Of a stretch of DNA of 64,000 nucleotides, positions 9,324 through 19,005 are shown piece after piece. Position numbers and translations under genes: made by a program. The notes beneath the pieces are model-generated. The model ran no database searches, had not been told where the DNA came from, and was given only the letters and a program-made list of their open reading frames with translations. Source of the DNA: Morganella psychrotolerans (lineage in GTDB: Bacteria; Pseudomonadota; Gammaproteobacteria; Enterobacterales; Enterobacteriaceae); assembly GCF_001676055.1 (NCBI RefSeq), contig NZ_LZEX01000002.1:62001-126000 (forward strand), read 5' to 3'. Every line of letters begins with the position of its first letter. Within the stretch, counting starts at the first letter, position 1.

Positions 9324-10669
9324 TAATCCCTCACGCCCCAAAGCTCAAGCCGTATCCCCGGGAAATCCCCGGCAACGTGAAGGGCAAGGGATCCGCTGTT
9401 GAGAATATTTTCCCAGTAAGGCCCCTGCTTCATCAGTTCAAAATACAGATACCCGGAGGTATAAGGTATTTGTCTTGGTGGTACAGGCAGGTTACGTAAA
9501 ATCAGGCCCGGCAGGTGAGAACGTACCAGTTCCTGAAGCTTATGCGGCGAGCTTATCTTTGTCTGCGCCACAAACTGATGCTGCATAACATCCAGTGGTA
9601 ACTGAGATGATGCAGCCAGTACCAGATTGGAGAAACCGCGCAATTCGCTCGGAATAACCGATGCAGTCCAGACACCATGCTCCTGACGTACCAGCGGAAT
9701 ACTCTGACCGGAACGAACGAGCATCTGATTGAGCAGACCATGAACTTCATCCACTAACGGGCGGATAGAAGCATAGAGATTGGCGTGATCATAGCCCGGG
9801 GCAACATTCGGACGACGGGTTTTTGCCCGCAGGAATGTGGATAATTCACCCGCAAACTTTGCCAGCTCTTCATAAATAATGATGGGTGCCGTTTCCGGAA
9901 TATGGCGCAGATGGTTTAAAATCGGCTCATATTTATTGAAAATCTGTAATAACAGATAGTCCACAACTTCCGCACTGGCGCTGGCTTTACCATCACTGGA
10001 TGCCAGACGTGATGCCAGCATATCCGCACGCATTTTTACCAGACCGTTCAGGTGGGTTATCCACTCCATCAGCAGGTAGTTTGCGGCGTAACCGGTTACC
10101 GGAGGGATATGGTCTTCAAAGTGAAGCAAAACGCTGCCGTCAGGCTGAATCGCTTTAACTTTTGCCAGCGCAATACCAATCCATGATTCCGTCATTTCTG
10201 TTTCCGCCATCAGGCGTAAACGCATACGCGCCAGCTGGATCGGCTTCGGTCCCTGACGTACGGAGTTGGTATCATTAATCTCTTCTTCGAATGAATTGAA
10301 ACGCGCTAATGAACTTGCATCAAATTCATCAAAAATAGTTTCATCACTGTTATCAAGGCGCAGCGGTACAGCCAGATATATCATCTTTCCCAGATGCTCG
10401 GCTGTAATGGTTAAGGGTTCCGGTTGCTCATCATGACCGGGGATCCCGAATGGTGTACCATCCGGAAAAACGCCCTGTCCTGAACGTAAGACTAACTTGC
10501 CATAAGACAGCGCCTCACGGTCAATCTCGTATTGTGCAAAACCCCAGAAGAATGGACTAATGGTCGCTGCACGTTTATGAGCAATATATTCAAAGTAACG
10601 TTCTTGCTGTTGGAATAGCTGAGGGCGCAGGAACAGTCCCTCACTCCATACGACTTTATTTGTTCTCAC
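9323..10669 (-). CDS. tssK: T6SS baseplate protein TssK
   Basis: 448 residues, a normal TssK length. TssK trimers link the baseplate wedges to the TssLM membrane complex. The start MRTNKVVWSEGLFLRPQLFQ is the family signature (VxWxEGxFLxPQHFQ), followed by YFEYIAHKR. The gene sits between tssJ (three bases upstream) and tssL (TAATG overlap), the common tssJ-tssK-tssL order. No lesions were seen. Confidence 0.96.
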   Translation of the reverse strand: MRTNKVVWSEGLFLRPQLFQQQERYFEYIAHKRAATISPFFWGFAQYEIDREALSYGKLVLRSGQGVFPDGTPFGIPGHDEQPEPLTITAEHLGKMIYLAVPLRLDNSDETIFDEFDASSLARFNSFEEEINDTNSVRQGPKPIQLARMRLRLMAETEMTESWIGIALAKVKAIQPDGSVLLHFEDHIPPVTGYAANYLLMEWITHLNGLVKMRADMLASRLASSDGKASASAEVVDYLLLQIFNKYEPILNHLRHIPETAPIIIYEELAKFAGELSTFLRAKTRRPNVAPGYDHANLYASIRPLVDEVHGLLNQMLVRSGQSIPLVRQEHGVWTASVIPSELRGFSNLVLAASSQLPLDVMQHQFVAQTKISSPHKLQELVRSHLPGLILRNLPVPPRQIPYTSGYLYFELMKQGPYWENILNSGSLALHVAGDFPGIRLELWGVRD

Positions 10670-10672
10670 AAC

Positions 10673-11233
10673 TCATCCATTCTCTTTGATTGACACAACT
10701 GAATTTGAAAATAAGACTTTAATTTCATGTTCAGGCTCGGTAAATAAAATGTATTTTTCAGTCCATGTTGCACCGCGCAGATTATCCAGCGAATAAACAG
10801 TGCTCCATTTGGCATTACTGATATCTTTATAAGCGGCGATTATTCCGATATAGGGATAATCTGAATTAATCTTGTAATCTATTACTTTCGTTTCACCCGG
10901 CCTGATGATATATTCCAAAATAAGCATTTCGTTTTCAGGGTTAGGCTTGTTTTTATATAAATACGTTAAATAGTCCGTACTTAAAAATGATTGTTTAGAT
11001 TTAACAGCATAAACAAATATATTCAGCGGCGATGGTAATCGGTTTTTACTTTTATTAATTTCAGCACTGGCCACTAAAGTAATTTTGAGCTCTGACGCTG
11101 ACTTAGCTTCAGATGGAGTTGATCTGGCAAAATTTAAAATACTGCACCCTGTTAATAACAACGATATCACAAGGACACACAAGATATTTGCTACTTTAAA
11201 ATCGGTATGTTTCATGACTGTATTGATCGACAT
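10673..11233 (-). CDS. tssJ: T6SS outer-membrane lipoprotein TssJ
   Basis: 186 residues. TssJ anchors the membrane complex to the outer membrane. The N-terminus carries a hydrophobic signal ending in a lipobox (LLLTGC, Cys at about 30), then a region of alternating strands with the motif RPGETKVIDYKI typical of TssJ transthyretin-like folds. It lies after hcp and a terminator-like hairpin, and three bases before tssK. Two start codons are possible (11233 and 11215) and neither has a strong ribosome site. Confidence 0.88.
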   Translation of the reverse strand: MSINTVMKHTDFKVANILCVLVISLLLTGCSILNFARSTPSEAKSASELKITLVASAEINKSKNRLPSPLNIFVYAVKSKQSFLSTDYLTYLYKNKPNPENEMLILEYIIRPGETKVIDYKINSDYPYIGIIAAYKDISNAKWSTVYSLDNLRGATWTEKYILFTEPEHEIKVLFSNSVVSIKENG

Positions 11234-11356
11234 ATAACCATGCCTGGCATTATTGAAAATGCTTATATGTATAAATAACTAAGAGTGTGTAATAATATTG
11301 TCCGCCATGTTAAATTGCAAACAATTAAATATGTATTAAACCGAGAGTTGGGAATA

Positions 11357-11386
11357 AAAACCTGCCACCCGAAAATGGCAGGTTTT
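11357..11386 (-). terminator. Intrinsic terminator/attenuator after hcp
   Basis: A perfect stem AAAACCTGCCA / TGGCAGGTTTT with the loop CCCGAAAA, ending in a T-rich stretch on both strands. It sits between the hcp stop (11406) and tssJ, where it would leave hcp transcripts more abundant than the downstream structural genes. Confidence 0.85.
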
Positions 11387-11405
11387 AATTCAATACAAAA
11401 TGTTA

Positions 11406-11891
11406 TCAGCCAATCAGGTTAGCTTTAACATCGTAGGTTGCTGCGATAGTACCAGATTTGTTACCATCAGCATTCTGAATTACATATTCCTGAGTCATCT
11501 TAGTGAAAGAGAATTTAACCACTTCACGCGGACGGCTTTCATCTTCAACAGAACCCTGCATCGCAACATCAGTAACGATAACATCAGTAAATTTGATGAT
11601 CAGGTATTCCAGTGGTGTACCACCCGCTTTACGTACGGTAAATTGGATGTCTTTGATGTGTTTACCAGATAAGCAGTAGCTCAGCAGGTTTGGACTTGCA
11701 CGGTCAGTGTAGTGAACAAATGTGAAATCTTCCACAGTTGCTTTACCAGAACCACCACCTGAACCACTGTGCATGTTGGACTGCTGGTTAACACCCCAGC
11801 GCCATGACAGAACTTCAATCTCATCCTTGTGTGCGTGATCCAGTGCTTCACCATCGATGCCTGCGATTCTTAAAAACATATCTTGAGCCAT
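11406..11891 (-). CDS. hcp: T6SS tube protein Hcp
   Basis: 161 residues, the standard Hcp length. Hcp hexamers stack into the expelled inner tube. The start MAQDMFLRIAGIDGEA, the motif EIEVLSWRWGV and the central TVEDFTFVHYTDRASP are family hallmarks. There is no C-terminal toxin extension. It follows tssC after a 169-base gap with a hairpin and is followed by a strong terminator-like hairpin, consistent with separately tuned high expression. Confidence 0.97.
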   Translation of the reverse strand: MAQDMFLRIAGIDGEALDHAHKDEIEVLSWRWGVNQQSNMHSGSGGGSGKATVEDFTFVHYTDRASPNLLSYCLSGKHIKDIQFTVRKAGGTPLEYLIIKFTDVIVTDVAMQGSVEDESRPREVVKFSFTKMTQEYVIQNADGNKSGTIAATYDVKANLIG

Positions 11892-11935
11892 CTGTATTTC
11901 CTCTTATTAATGCATTAATCAAATTAACTTTGACA

Positions 11936-11958
11936 GGTAATCACGCCCTGTGATTACC
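11936..11958 (-). promoter_or_regulatory. Inverted repeat upstream of hcp
   Basis: GGTAATCAC, GCCCT, GTGATTACC is a perfect 9-base inverted repeat in the tssC-hcp gap, about 45 bases before hcp. It has no T-tract, so it may be an mRNA 5'-stabilising stem, a processing site or a dimeric-protein operator. Confidence 0.5.
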
Positions 11959-12060
11959 GCTTTGTTGTGCCGGATATTGAATCTGATATCCTTATGAGTC
12001 TCACCGGCAACTAACTACTATTCTCTTTATGAAGCGAGAGAATTTTTCTTACTGATGCGG

Positions 12061-13566
12061 TTACGCAGCACCTTTCAGTGATGGTAATTTCGCAACCATA
12101 CGTAAAGATACGGTCAGACCTTCCAGCTGGAAGTGCGGACGCAGGAAGAATTTAGCCTGGTAGTAACCAGGGTTACCTTCAACATCTTCAACAACCACTT
12201 CAGCCGCTGCCAGCGGACGGCGTGCTTTCGTTTCCTGAGAAGAGTTAGCAGGATCCCCGTCAACATAGTTCATCAGCCAGTCATTCAGCCATTTCTGCAT
12301 ATCATCACGCTCTTTGAACGAACCGATCTTGTCGCGGACGATACATTTCAGATAATGCGCGAAACGGGAGCAGGCAAACATGTATGGCAGACGCGCTGAC
12401 AAGTTGGCGTTTGCAGTTGCATCCGGATCATAATATTCAGCCGGTTTTTGCAGAGACTGTGCGCCGATAAACGCTGCATAATCTGTGTTTTTGCGGTGAA
12501 TTAACGGAATGAAACCATTTTTGGACAGTTCAGCTTCACGACGGTCAGAAATTGCGATCTCTGTAGGACATTTCATGTCCACGCCGCCATCATCACTCGG
12601 GAATGTGTGGCAAGGCAGGTTTTCAACAACACCACCACTTTCCACACCACGGATGAGCGTACACCAGCCGAACTGCTTGAATGAACGGTTGATATTGACA
12701 GCCATCGCGTATGCCGCGTTTGCCCATGAATATTTGTTATGATCCGCGCCGTCAGTTGTTTCTTCGAAATCGAATTCGTCAACCGGGTTGGTGCGGATAC
12801 CGTATGGCAGGCGGGCCAGGAAGCGTGGCATTGCCAGACCGATATAACGGGAATCTTCAGACTGACGCAGGGAGTTCCATGCGGCGTATTCCAGATTCTG
12901 GGTAAAGATTTTAGTCAGATCACGCGGGTTAGACAGTTCCTGCCATGAATCCATCTGCATAACAGAAGGCGATGCACCGGTAATGAACGGCACGTGTGCA
13001 GAGGCAGCAACTTTCGCGATAGAACCCAGCAGATCAACATCCGGCGGAGTATGATCAAAGAAGTAGTCAGCAACCAGGCAGCCATACGGCTCGCCACCTA
13101 ACTGGCCATATTCTTCTTCATAAACCTGCTTGAACAGCGGGCTCTGATCCCATGCAACGCCTTTATAGCGTTTCATGTTACGACGCAGTTCATCTTTAGA
13201 GATGTCCATGAAACGTAATTTCAGTTTCTCGTCGGTTTCAGTATTGTTGACCAGATAATGCAGGCCGCGCCATGCGCTTTCCAACTGCTGGAACTCTTTA
13301 TGGTGCAGGATCAGGTTGATCTGCTCTGACATTTTCAGGTCGATTTCGGCAATGATTGACTCGATATTTTTATACGCGTCATACGAAATCGTAATTGAGT
13401 TGGCTAATGCTTGTTCAGCCAGTGTTTTAACTGCGTTCTGTACCGCAGTTTTAGACTGTTCAGTCTTTGATTTAAACTCCTGCGCTAACAGTGAGCTGAA
13501 ATCACTTTTTTCCTGAGTCTGCGTCGCTTTAGCGCCCGCATTTTTCTGAGTATTTTGAGCTAACAT
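12061..13566 (-). CDS. tssC: T6SS sheath large subunit TssC
   Basis: 501 residues, a normal length. With TssB it forms the contractile sheath. Conserved features include the stretch LESAWRGLHYLV near residue 98, the region KYSWANAAYAMAVNI, and the C-terminal QAKFFLRPHFQLEGLTVSLR that forms the handshake strands. The N-terminal ~35 residues are a Gln/Lys/Thr-rich leader typical of the family. It lies 21 bases downstream of tssB. Confidence 0.97.
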   Translation of the reverse strand: MLAQNTQKNAGAKATQTQEKSDFSSLLAQEFKSKTEQSKTAVQNAVKTLAEQALANSITISYDAYKNIESIIAEIDLKMSEQINLILHHKEFQQLESAWRGLHYLVNNTETDEKLKLRFMDISKDELRRNMKRYKGVAWDQSPLFKQVYEEEYGQLGGEPYGCLVADYFFDHTPPDVDLLGSIAKVAASAHVPFITGASPSVMQMDSWQELSNPRDLTKIFTQNLEYAAWNSLRQSEDSRYIGLAMPRFLARLPYGIRTNPVDEFDFEETTDGADHNKYSWANAAYAMAVNINRSFKQFGWCTLIRGVESGGVVENLPCHTFPSDDGGVDMKCPTEIAISDRREAELSKNGFIPLIHRKNTDYAAFIGAQSLQKPAEYYDPDATANANLSARLPYMFACSRFAHYLKCIVRDKIGSFKERDDMQKWLNDWLMNYVDGDPANSSQETKARRPLAAAEVVVEDVEGNPGYYQAKFFLRPHFQLEGLTVSLRMVAKLPSLKGAA

Positions 13567-13587
13567 ATTTCTGGCACCCTACAATTC

Positions 13588-14121
13588 TTAATCGTCCTGA
13601 GACGGATCTGCAACTTTGTCTTCACGCTTTGGTGCAGACGCCAAGGTTTTCAGCAGTTCTTTATCCTGCAGAATTTGCATGATCAGACCTTCCGCCCCTG
13701 CTTTACCATCCATGTAAGTTTGCAGGTTAGTTAACTGAGTGCGTGCTTCAAGCAGCTCAGCCAGCGGCTCGATTTTGCGGGCAATTGCATCCGGTGCAAA
13801 ATCATCCATGCTTTCAAACGTAATATCGACCATCAGCTGACCGTCACCGGTTAAGGTATTTGGTACAGCAAAAGCAACACGAGGTTTCATGCTCTTCATG
13901 CGGTCATCAAAATTATCGATATCAATACTCAGGAATTTTCTGTCTGTAACAGGAGGAAGCGGCTCCAAAGGCTTACCGGATAAATCCGCTAAAACACCCA
14001 TTACAAATGGCAATTCAATTTTTTTCTCACTACCGTAAATCTCGACATCATATTCAATTTGCACGCGCGGAGCGCGGTTTCTTGCTATGAACTTCTGAGC
14101 ACTACCGTTATTAATTCGCAT
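13588..14121 (-). CDS. tssB: T6SS sheath small subunit TssB
   Basis: 177 residues. The start with SAQKFIARNRAPRVQIEYDV and the motif ELPFVMGVLADLSG are TssB hallmarks. The C-terminal helix mediates TssC interaction and sheath disassembly by ClpV. It leads the tssBC-hcp group. The next gene upstream is not another T6SS gene but the fimbrial cluster, separated by about 200 bases with a strong inverted repeat. Confidence 0.97.
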   Translation of the reverse strand: MRINNGSAQKFIARNRAPRVQIEYDVEIYGSEKKIELPFVMGVLADLSGKPLEPLPPVTDRKFLSIDIDNFDDRMKSMKPRVAFAVPNTLTGDGQLMVDITFESMDDFAPDAIARKIEPLAELLEARTQLTNLQTYMDGKAGAEGLIMQILQDKELLKTLASAPKREDKVADPSQDD

Positions 14122-14280
14122 ACCGTGATTCTCTTATTTTGTTTAATTTGATTAGTAAGAATACTAATATTACTTCACTCAAATTAGCCGGTTCCATTAG
14201 TCATAATAAACAGCTGACTTTTGACATAAGGCATATTTACATATTAAACGTTATTAACGCAGATATACTAAGATAAATCC

Positions 14281-14313
14281 GTTTGTTATGAACAGATTAT
14301 ATTCATAACAAAC
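14281..14313. terminator. Perfect 12-bp inverted repeat between fimbrial and tss genes
   Basis: GTTTGTTATGAA and TTCATAACAAAC flank a 9-base AT loop, directly after the minor pilin stop (14322). On the minus strand no clear U-tract follows, so read-through into tssB is possible. It may terminate, attenuate or protect the fimbrial mRNA. Confidence 0.55.
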
Positions 14314-14321
14314 TTTTAGGA

Positions 14322-14909
14322 TTATTTGTAAACTACTTCCAAAATTGTTTTAGATTGAACATTACCAGCTGACACACTGTTAGAGCCGGCAAAATAACTC
14401 ACATAATAATCTTTGCTTACTGACGAATATAATCCCGGAATAATATAACGCTGAGCACTGGTCGGATCGTCAATACGAATATGTTTTAAATTCATATCTC
14501 TTAATCTGAGCTCAACATCTTTAGCAAAATTAGCTCCCGGACTATTGAGTAAATTCATGGTTCCCGATGCTAAATTACCTGAGCTTTTAAAGTACAGGTC
14601 TACATTAACATTTACAGGACAATTATTTAAGGCAACTGTAAACTTAGTTGCACCGGCTTCATTCCCTGCAGATGATAACGTTTGAGCTGAAATAGTTGGT
14701 AACTTAACTGTTTCATTTTCAGACCCGCCATTAACAGAGATAGTACAGGTTCCCTCTTTGTAGATCCCTTTGAATTCTACGTTTATATTGCAATTATCAC
14801 ATATAAACTCCGCCTTAGAGTATGTAAATATTCCTAAAAAAACCAATAAGAATAATGCACTAGTCATTACAAAAATTATGCGTCGGTTAATTAAAGACAT
14901 TAAATACAT
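14322..14909 (-). CDS. Minor fimbrial subunit
   Basis: 195 residues with an N-terminal hydrophobic signal or anchor (about 13-30) and a pilin-type beta sandwich. It has the cysteine pair typical of FimA-like subunits, the motif VKLPTISAQTLSSAG, and a C-terminal beta strand ending in a Tyr-Lys penultimate-aromatic pattern recognised by chaperones. Its start overlaps the usher stop by ten bases, implying translational coupling. Nothing marks it as the tip adhesin; it could be a terminator or adaptor pilin. The two early Cys near residues 37-40 are unusual. Confidence 0.85.
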   Translation of the reverse strand: MYLMSLINRRIIFVMTSALFLLVFLGIFTYSKAEFICDNCNINVEFKGIYKEGTCTISVNGGSENETVKLPTISAQTLSSAGNEAGATKFTVALNNCPVNVNVDLYFKSSGNLASGTMNLLNSPGANFAKDVELRLRDMNLKHIRIDDPTSAQRYIIPGLYSSVSKDYYVSYFAGSNSVSAGNVQSKTILEVVYK

Positions 14910-17485
14910 TTAACCTCCAATTGAACTACTGAGTTCCCTGATTCGGATATTTTCTTCGCAATAAATGGTTCCGGATTAATAACACACTCTCCGACCGTGC
15001 CTGATTTAACAGATAATGTTTCACTGGCACCATCCCAGCCTCTTAAATATGCCATCCCTGCCTGGCCAACTATTGTCTGGTAATCTCCGCTGCCACTATA
15101 AACGTTTGTACCAATAGGCAAATAGTTACCACTCTTATCTCTGATAATAAGAACAACAGGCTTACCAACAACTGTTTTTATCTTAACAGCAATAATTGCC
15201 CCGTCCCGCGGAACAACGGTTGACTGGTCATCAATAAGATCCACATCCGGGTTTGCCTTACTGACATCAAGACCAACCTGGTTTTCTCTGTACGAATTCA
15301 GACCCGGAACAATGGCATAGCCTCTGCTGTCAACCTCACTGCCGTAGCCATTCAGTGCTGCACTACCGCTTGCACCCGGTGCTTCAATAATCGCAAATGC
15401 CGAATCACCGACAGAAGGACCTAAAGTTACCCCGCCGGCGTGTGCGACAACACTACCGTTAGCCGAGATAGAAGCTTGTCTGTTAGAGCGGTTATCCATG
15501 GAAACCGTCGAACCAAAGCTCCCGACAGAAGATCGGTAGTTAGCTGAAGCATTCAGGCTGTCACTGGTCTCTGAATGTGAGTTAGCCGTCGCACCAACTG
15601 AGTAATTCAGCTCACTTTGATCACCCTGAGAGCCGGAAGCTGTTGTCTGGAAAGACGTATTACTATCAGCGTTTCTGGTCGCCGTCAGTGTCAGGTTATC
15701 AAACGCCGGCTTATCCAGATAAGAACGGAAGAACGGTATATTGACACTAACCATATAGGTATTGTCGTACGAATCTTCACCTGTTTTTGCACGTTGATAT
15801 GCAAGGCTGTAGGAGAAATAATCCAGGCTTTGCTGATAGGAGACTGACCACTGCGTAGATGCTGCACGGTTAACCCAGTAATCATAATAATTCCCCAGTA
15901 CCGTGATCGAACTGCGATCCCATAACCGTTGGTTTACGTTTACTGAATACTGATTTTTTGCTCTGACGCCAAGGTAGCTGTTAAAAAGCTCTCCGTCTGA
16001 ATTATGCTTATTGATATAATAGTTTTCGCCTTTTTCTTTGAGCATGACTGCATCGCGAAAACTCAGATAGCCATCGTTTGAATAACGATAACTGGATACC
16101 AATATATTGGTATCTGTTTGTTCAAAAAGTTTACTGTAACTGATACGGAATGATTCACCTGATTGTGATTTATCTTTTAAATCACTCTGCGCATGGGTCA
16201 TATCCAGTGAAATACCCCCCAGTGGCGTATTCAGTGCATTACCTATTGCCGCAGCCTTATAATTTTCAGATAACTGGAAACCGGCATACCAGGTTAAAAA
16301 GTTATTTATCCCCTGAACGAATTCACCTTCCACAACAACAGGAGAGGCACCGGAGGAATCATCACGGAGTTCACCGGCAGAAAGTGAATACAATATAGTA
16401 TCCGGATGCAGCATCATCGGTGGTGCTGAGAAGACGACATCCTGTACTTTTTCACGTCCGTCGGCTTCAATAATAACTAACTGAAGTGTCCCGTTATGAC
16501 CAAGCGCACCATAGTCTTTAATTTCAAACGGACCTGGTGTGACGGTTGTTTCATAAATTGTATAATCATTTTGTCGCAATAATACGCGGGCATTACTATC
16601 CGCTATACCGGCAATAGTCGGTACGAAATTATTGAGTGAATCAGGCAGCATTTTTGTGTTTGAACCAAGCGTTATCCCTCTTAATCCATGTACATCAAAA
16701 ATACGGCCCGTTGTAAATGTTTCACCAATAGTTAATCGACTTTTTAATGGTGTAATATCGGTTTCAGCATAAAGTAAAATATTTTTATTACTGAATTTAT
16801 TATTCTTTGACCACTCCGAGTTACTCCGGTTTCTGAAACGCCAGCCCCCGTAGTTAAACCCGGCCGTCCAGTTAATATTGGTATTATAATCCGTTTCTTT
16901 ACCCGAAAATGATTTACTGTTTGACATATAACTGTTCAGGTTATAATCGACAAATAGCGCGGTAACCCCTTCATCCCAACGGGACGGATCAATATAATCG
17001 GCATACTGATGATGTAAATTAGCTTGAGGTACAGTAATATTCAGCACTAAATCTGCTGTGTTGTAATATACCTTTGCATAATTAACAAAATAACCGATCG
17101 GGTGACATCCCCCGTTCGCAGCATAATCAGTTTCTGTCTTTGGCCGGCTGCCGACCTTGTTATCCGGGATAATACCTAACGCTTCAATCTGCTCCAGAGT
17201 GAAACAAGCTTCAGCACGTTTATTATTTTCATTATTCTTAAAAAGAACGCTCTGTTTACCTCTGTTAACGTCATTCAGAACTAATTCTGCTGTATAGTTC
17301 CCCTCAGGAATGGGGTTACCATAGCTATAATCGTCAATATCAACATCCAGCCCCTGAATAAAACTGGCGTTATATTCAATTTTTTCATTATCACTCTTAC
17401 CACCAGTCAATGAAGTAGTGTTACCGAATGATACTGCCGGAAATAAAAACGAATAGAGCATTAATCTCCATTGACTTTGTTTCAT
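14900..17485 (-). CDS. Fimbrial outer-membrane usher
   Basis: About 861 residues from the ATG at 17485 (MKQSQWRLMLYS), chosen because AGGAG lies eight bases upstream and a signal peptide follows; an upstream in-frame codon at 17524 would hide it. Ushers are beta-barrel assembly pores for chaperone-usher pili. Seen here are the N-terminal chaperone-binding domain (FNASFIQGLDVD-like start), the barrel with the plug region (motifs PYGALGHNG-like and DGREKVQDV), and the C-terminal CTD with GTVGECVIN. It lies between chaperone and minor pilin in the usual order. No frame damage. Confidence 0.95.
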   Translation of the reverse strand: MKQSQWRLMLYSFLFPAVSFGNTTSLTGGKSDNEKIEYNASFIQGLDVDIDDYSYGNPIPEGNYTAELVLNDVNRGKQSVLFKNNENNKRAEACFTLEQIEALGIIPDNKVGSRPKTETDYAANGGCHPIGYFVNYAKVYYNTADLVLNITVPQANLHHQYADYIDPSRWDEGVTALFVDYNLNSYMSNSKSFSGKETDYNTNINWTAGFNYGGWRFRNRSNSEWSKNNKFSNKNILLYAETDITPLKSRLTIGETFTTGRIFDVHGLRGITLGSNTKMLPDSLNNFVPTIAGIADSNARVLLRQNDYTIYETTVTPGPFEIKDYGALGHNGTLQLVIIEADGREKVQDVVFSAPPMMLHPDTILYSLSAGELRDDSSGASPVVVEGEFVQGINNFLTWYAGFQLSENYKAAAIGNALNTPLGGISLDMTHAQSDLKDKSQSGESFRISYSKLFEQTDTNILVSSYRYSNDGYLSFRDAVMLKEKGENYYINKHNSDGELFNSYLGVRAKNQYSVNVNQRLWDRSSITVLGNYYDYWVNRAASTQWSVSYQQSLDYFSYSLAYQRAKTGEDSYDNTYMVSVNIPFFRSYLDKPAFDNLTLTATRNADSNTSFQTTASGSQGDQSELNYSVGATANSHSETSDSLNASANYRSSVGSFGSTVSMDNRSNRQASISANGSVVAHAGGVTLGPSVGDSAFAIIEAPGASGSAALNGYGSEVDSRGYAIVPGLNSYRENQVGLDVSKANPDVDLIDDQSTVVPRDGAIIAVKIKTVVGKPVVLIIRDKSGNYLPIGTNVYSGSGDYQTIVGQAGMAYLRGWDGASETLSVKSGTVGECVINPEPFIAKKISESGNSVVQLEVKCI

Positions 17486-17554
17486 ACTAATACTCCTGTT
17501 ATCGGCAGTTACACTCCCTGTCAACTGCCTGTGTTAAATCCCTTTAAAACAGCA

Positions 17555-18319
17555 TTATTTGGCGATGGTAAATCCTGAGCCTGATTTAACAACTTTTGTT
17601 GCAACCTGGCTGCCAAAGTCATTTAAAATAACAAAGGTAAATTCAGATATATCTCCATTTATTTTCTGAGCATTTTCTTCCTGATAATACTCTGAAGATG
17701 ACATAGGACTGACCATATCAGCTCTTATATCTACATCCTTACCATTAATTTTTGCTTTTATCCCGATTACAGAAATGTAATACGGCGATGTACTTTCAAC
17801 TTTTAACCCGGTCCCTTTGCTGCCGTTATTGACAACACTCCATTTAAGTTTATCCAACTCGCTGGTAACGGTACCTTTCAATAACGATTCAGGCCGGTAG
17901 AAAAGTTTAATTCTTGTTTTAAATGCCAGATCTAAACGCTGGGTAGCATTTTTTGAATCTGTAGTTTCCGGCGGGATTTCCAGAACATTAAAGTAGTAAA
18001 CAGATTCTTTGTCCTGAGGAAGTGCCATACCATTATAAATAACACGTACACTTTGCCCTTTATTCGGCTCAATGCGGCTGATAGGTGGCGTAATAACAAA
18101 CGGAAGCTTGGCATTATTGATGTTATTTACTTCAATACCATCATCAGCCCAAACCTGAATAAGTGCCGGCTGAGTCTCATCCCTGTTATTAATTCTTACG
18201 ACCTGCTCTTTTTTACTGCCATCAAATATTACACGGGTACCCTCAATAGCAACTGCGCTATATGCAAGACCCGAAAAAATGGTATAAATAAATACCGATT
18301 GTAGTGATTTAATCAACAT
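17555..18319 (-). CDS. Periplasmic fimbrial chaperone
   Basis: 254 residues with a signal peptide. PapD-like chaperones donate a strand to pilins and carry them to the usher. Conserved: TRVIFDGSKKEQVVRINN at the start of domain 1, the motif PPISRIEPNKGQSVRVIYNG, and the FYRPESL turn with KLFYRP near residue 135. It sits between the major pilin (60 bases upstream) and the usher (about 70 bases downstream). Confidence 0.95.
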   Translation of the reverse strand: MLIKSLQSVFIYTIFSGLAYSAVAIEGTRVIFDGSKKEQVVRINNRDETQPALIQVWADDGIEVNNINNAKLPFVITPPISRIEPNKGQSVRVIYNGMALPQDKESVYYFNVLEIPPETTDSKNATQRLDLAFKTRIKLFYRPESLLKGTVTSELDKLKWSVVNNGSKGTGLKVESTSPYYISVIGIKAKINGKDVDIRADMVSPMSSSEYYQEENAQKINGDISEFTFVILNDFGSQVATKVVKSGSGFTIAK

Positions 18320-18378
18320 GGCAAACCCCGGATAATTGAAAGACAGAGCCGGGAATACGGCTCTGTCTGCTATGACTA

Positions 18379-18939
18379 TTACTGATAAACTAAGGTATAC
18401 ATAACTTTAGCTGCAACTTTACCCGCAGTAGTTATACCTGTTGCATAATAACCACCAAAGTATTTAAATTCTACTTTACCAGCTGCATCAGGTTTAACCC
18501 ATTGACCATGGTCGCCAATTTTAATCTGAGTACTGTTACCGTCACCGGTAATAATTTTAACCTGAACATTTTTGGCATCATTCGCACCAGTTAATGAGTT
18601 TTTCAGGTTACCAGTTGCGGGATCCCAGGCTGTTGTTGCACCTGTTGGTTCGAAGTTCATTGCAACTTCATTATTTAAAAGTGCATCGGAAATTTTTGGA
18701 GTCGGGCATGTAACACGAACTTTAAATGGTGTATAACCACCTTCTTTACCGGCAACATCTAATGTTTTAATTGATACAGCAGGTAATTTAACTGTCTGAT
18801 CTTTATCGGCTGGTTCGATTACACACGTTTCGGTGATCAACAGGCCATCAAATGTTACAGTACCCTGTCCTTCAGCAAATGCGTTAGAACCGGCTAACAG
18901 TGCACCTGACACTAATAATGCTAACTTAATTTTGTTCAT
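18379..18939 (-). CDS. Major fimbrial subunit, inside T6SS operon
   Basis: 186 residues, a normal FimA-type length. It has a signal peptide (about 1-22, cleaved after an Ala-x-Ala-like site), a pilin Cys pair, the motif LPAVSIKTLDVAGKEGGYTPF, and the C-terminal donor-strand ending VMYTLVYQ. It begins only 66 bases after the clpV stop on the same strand, too short for a phase-variable invertible promoter of the mrp type. Co-transcription with clpV is therefore likely unless a promoter hides in that gap. Confidence 0.93.
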   Translation of the reverse strand: MNKIKLALLVSGALLAGSNAFAEGQGTVTFDGLLITETCVIEPADKDQTVKLPAVSIKTLDVAGKEGGYTPFKVRVTCPTPKISDALLNNEVAMNFEPTGATTAWDPATGNLKNSLTGANDAKNVQVKIITGDGNSTQIKIGDHGQWVKPDAAGKVEFKYFGGYYATGITTAGKVAAKVMYTLVYQ

Positions 18940-19005
18940 ACTATATCCTTAATATATGATTTTTAACTCACTTCATTGCTTTTATGTAAAACGGAATACC
19001 TGACA

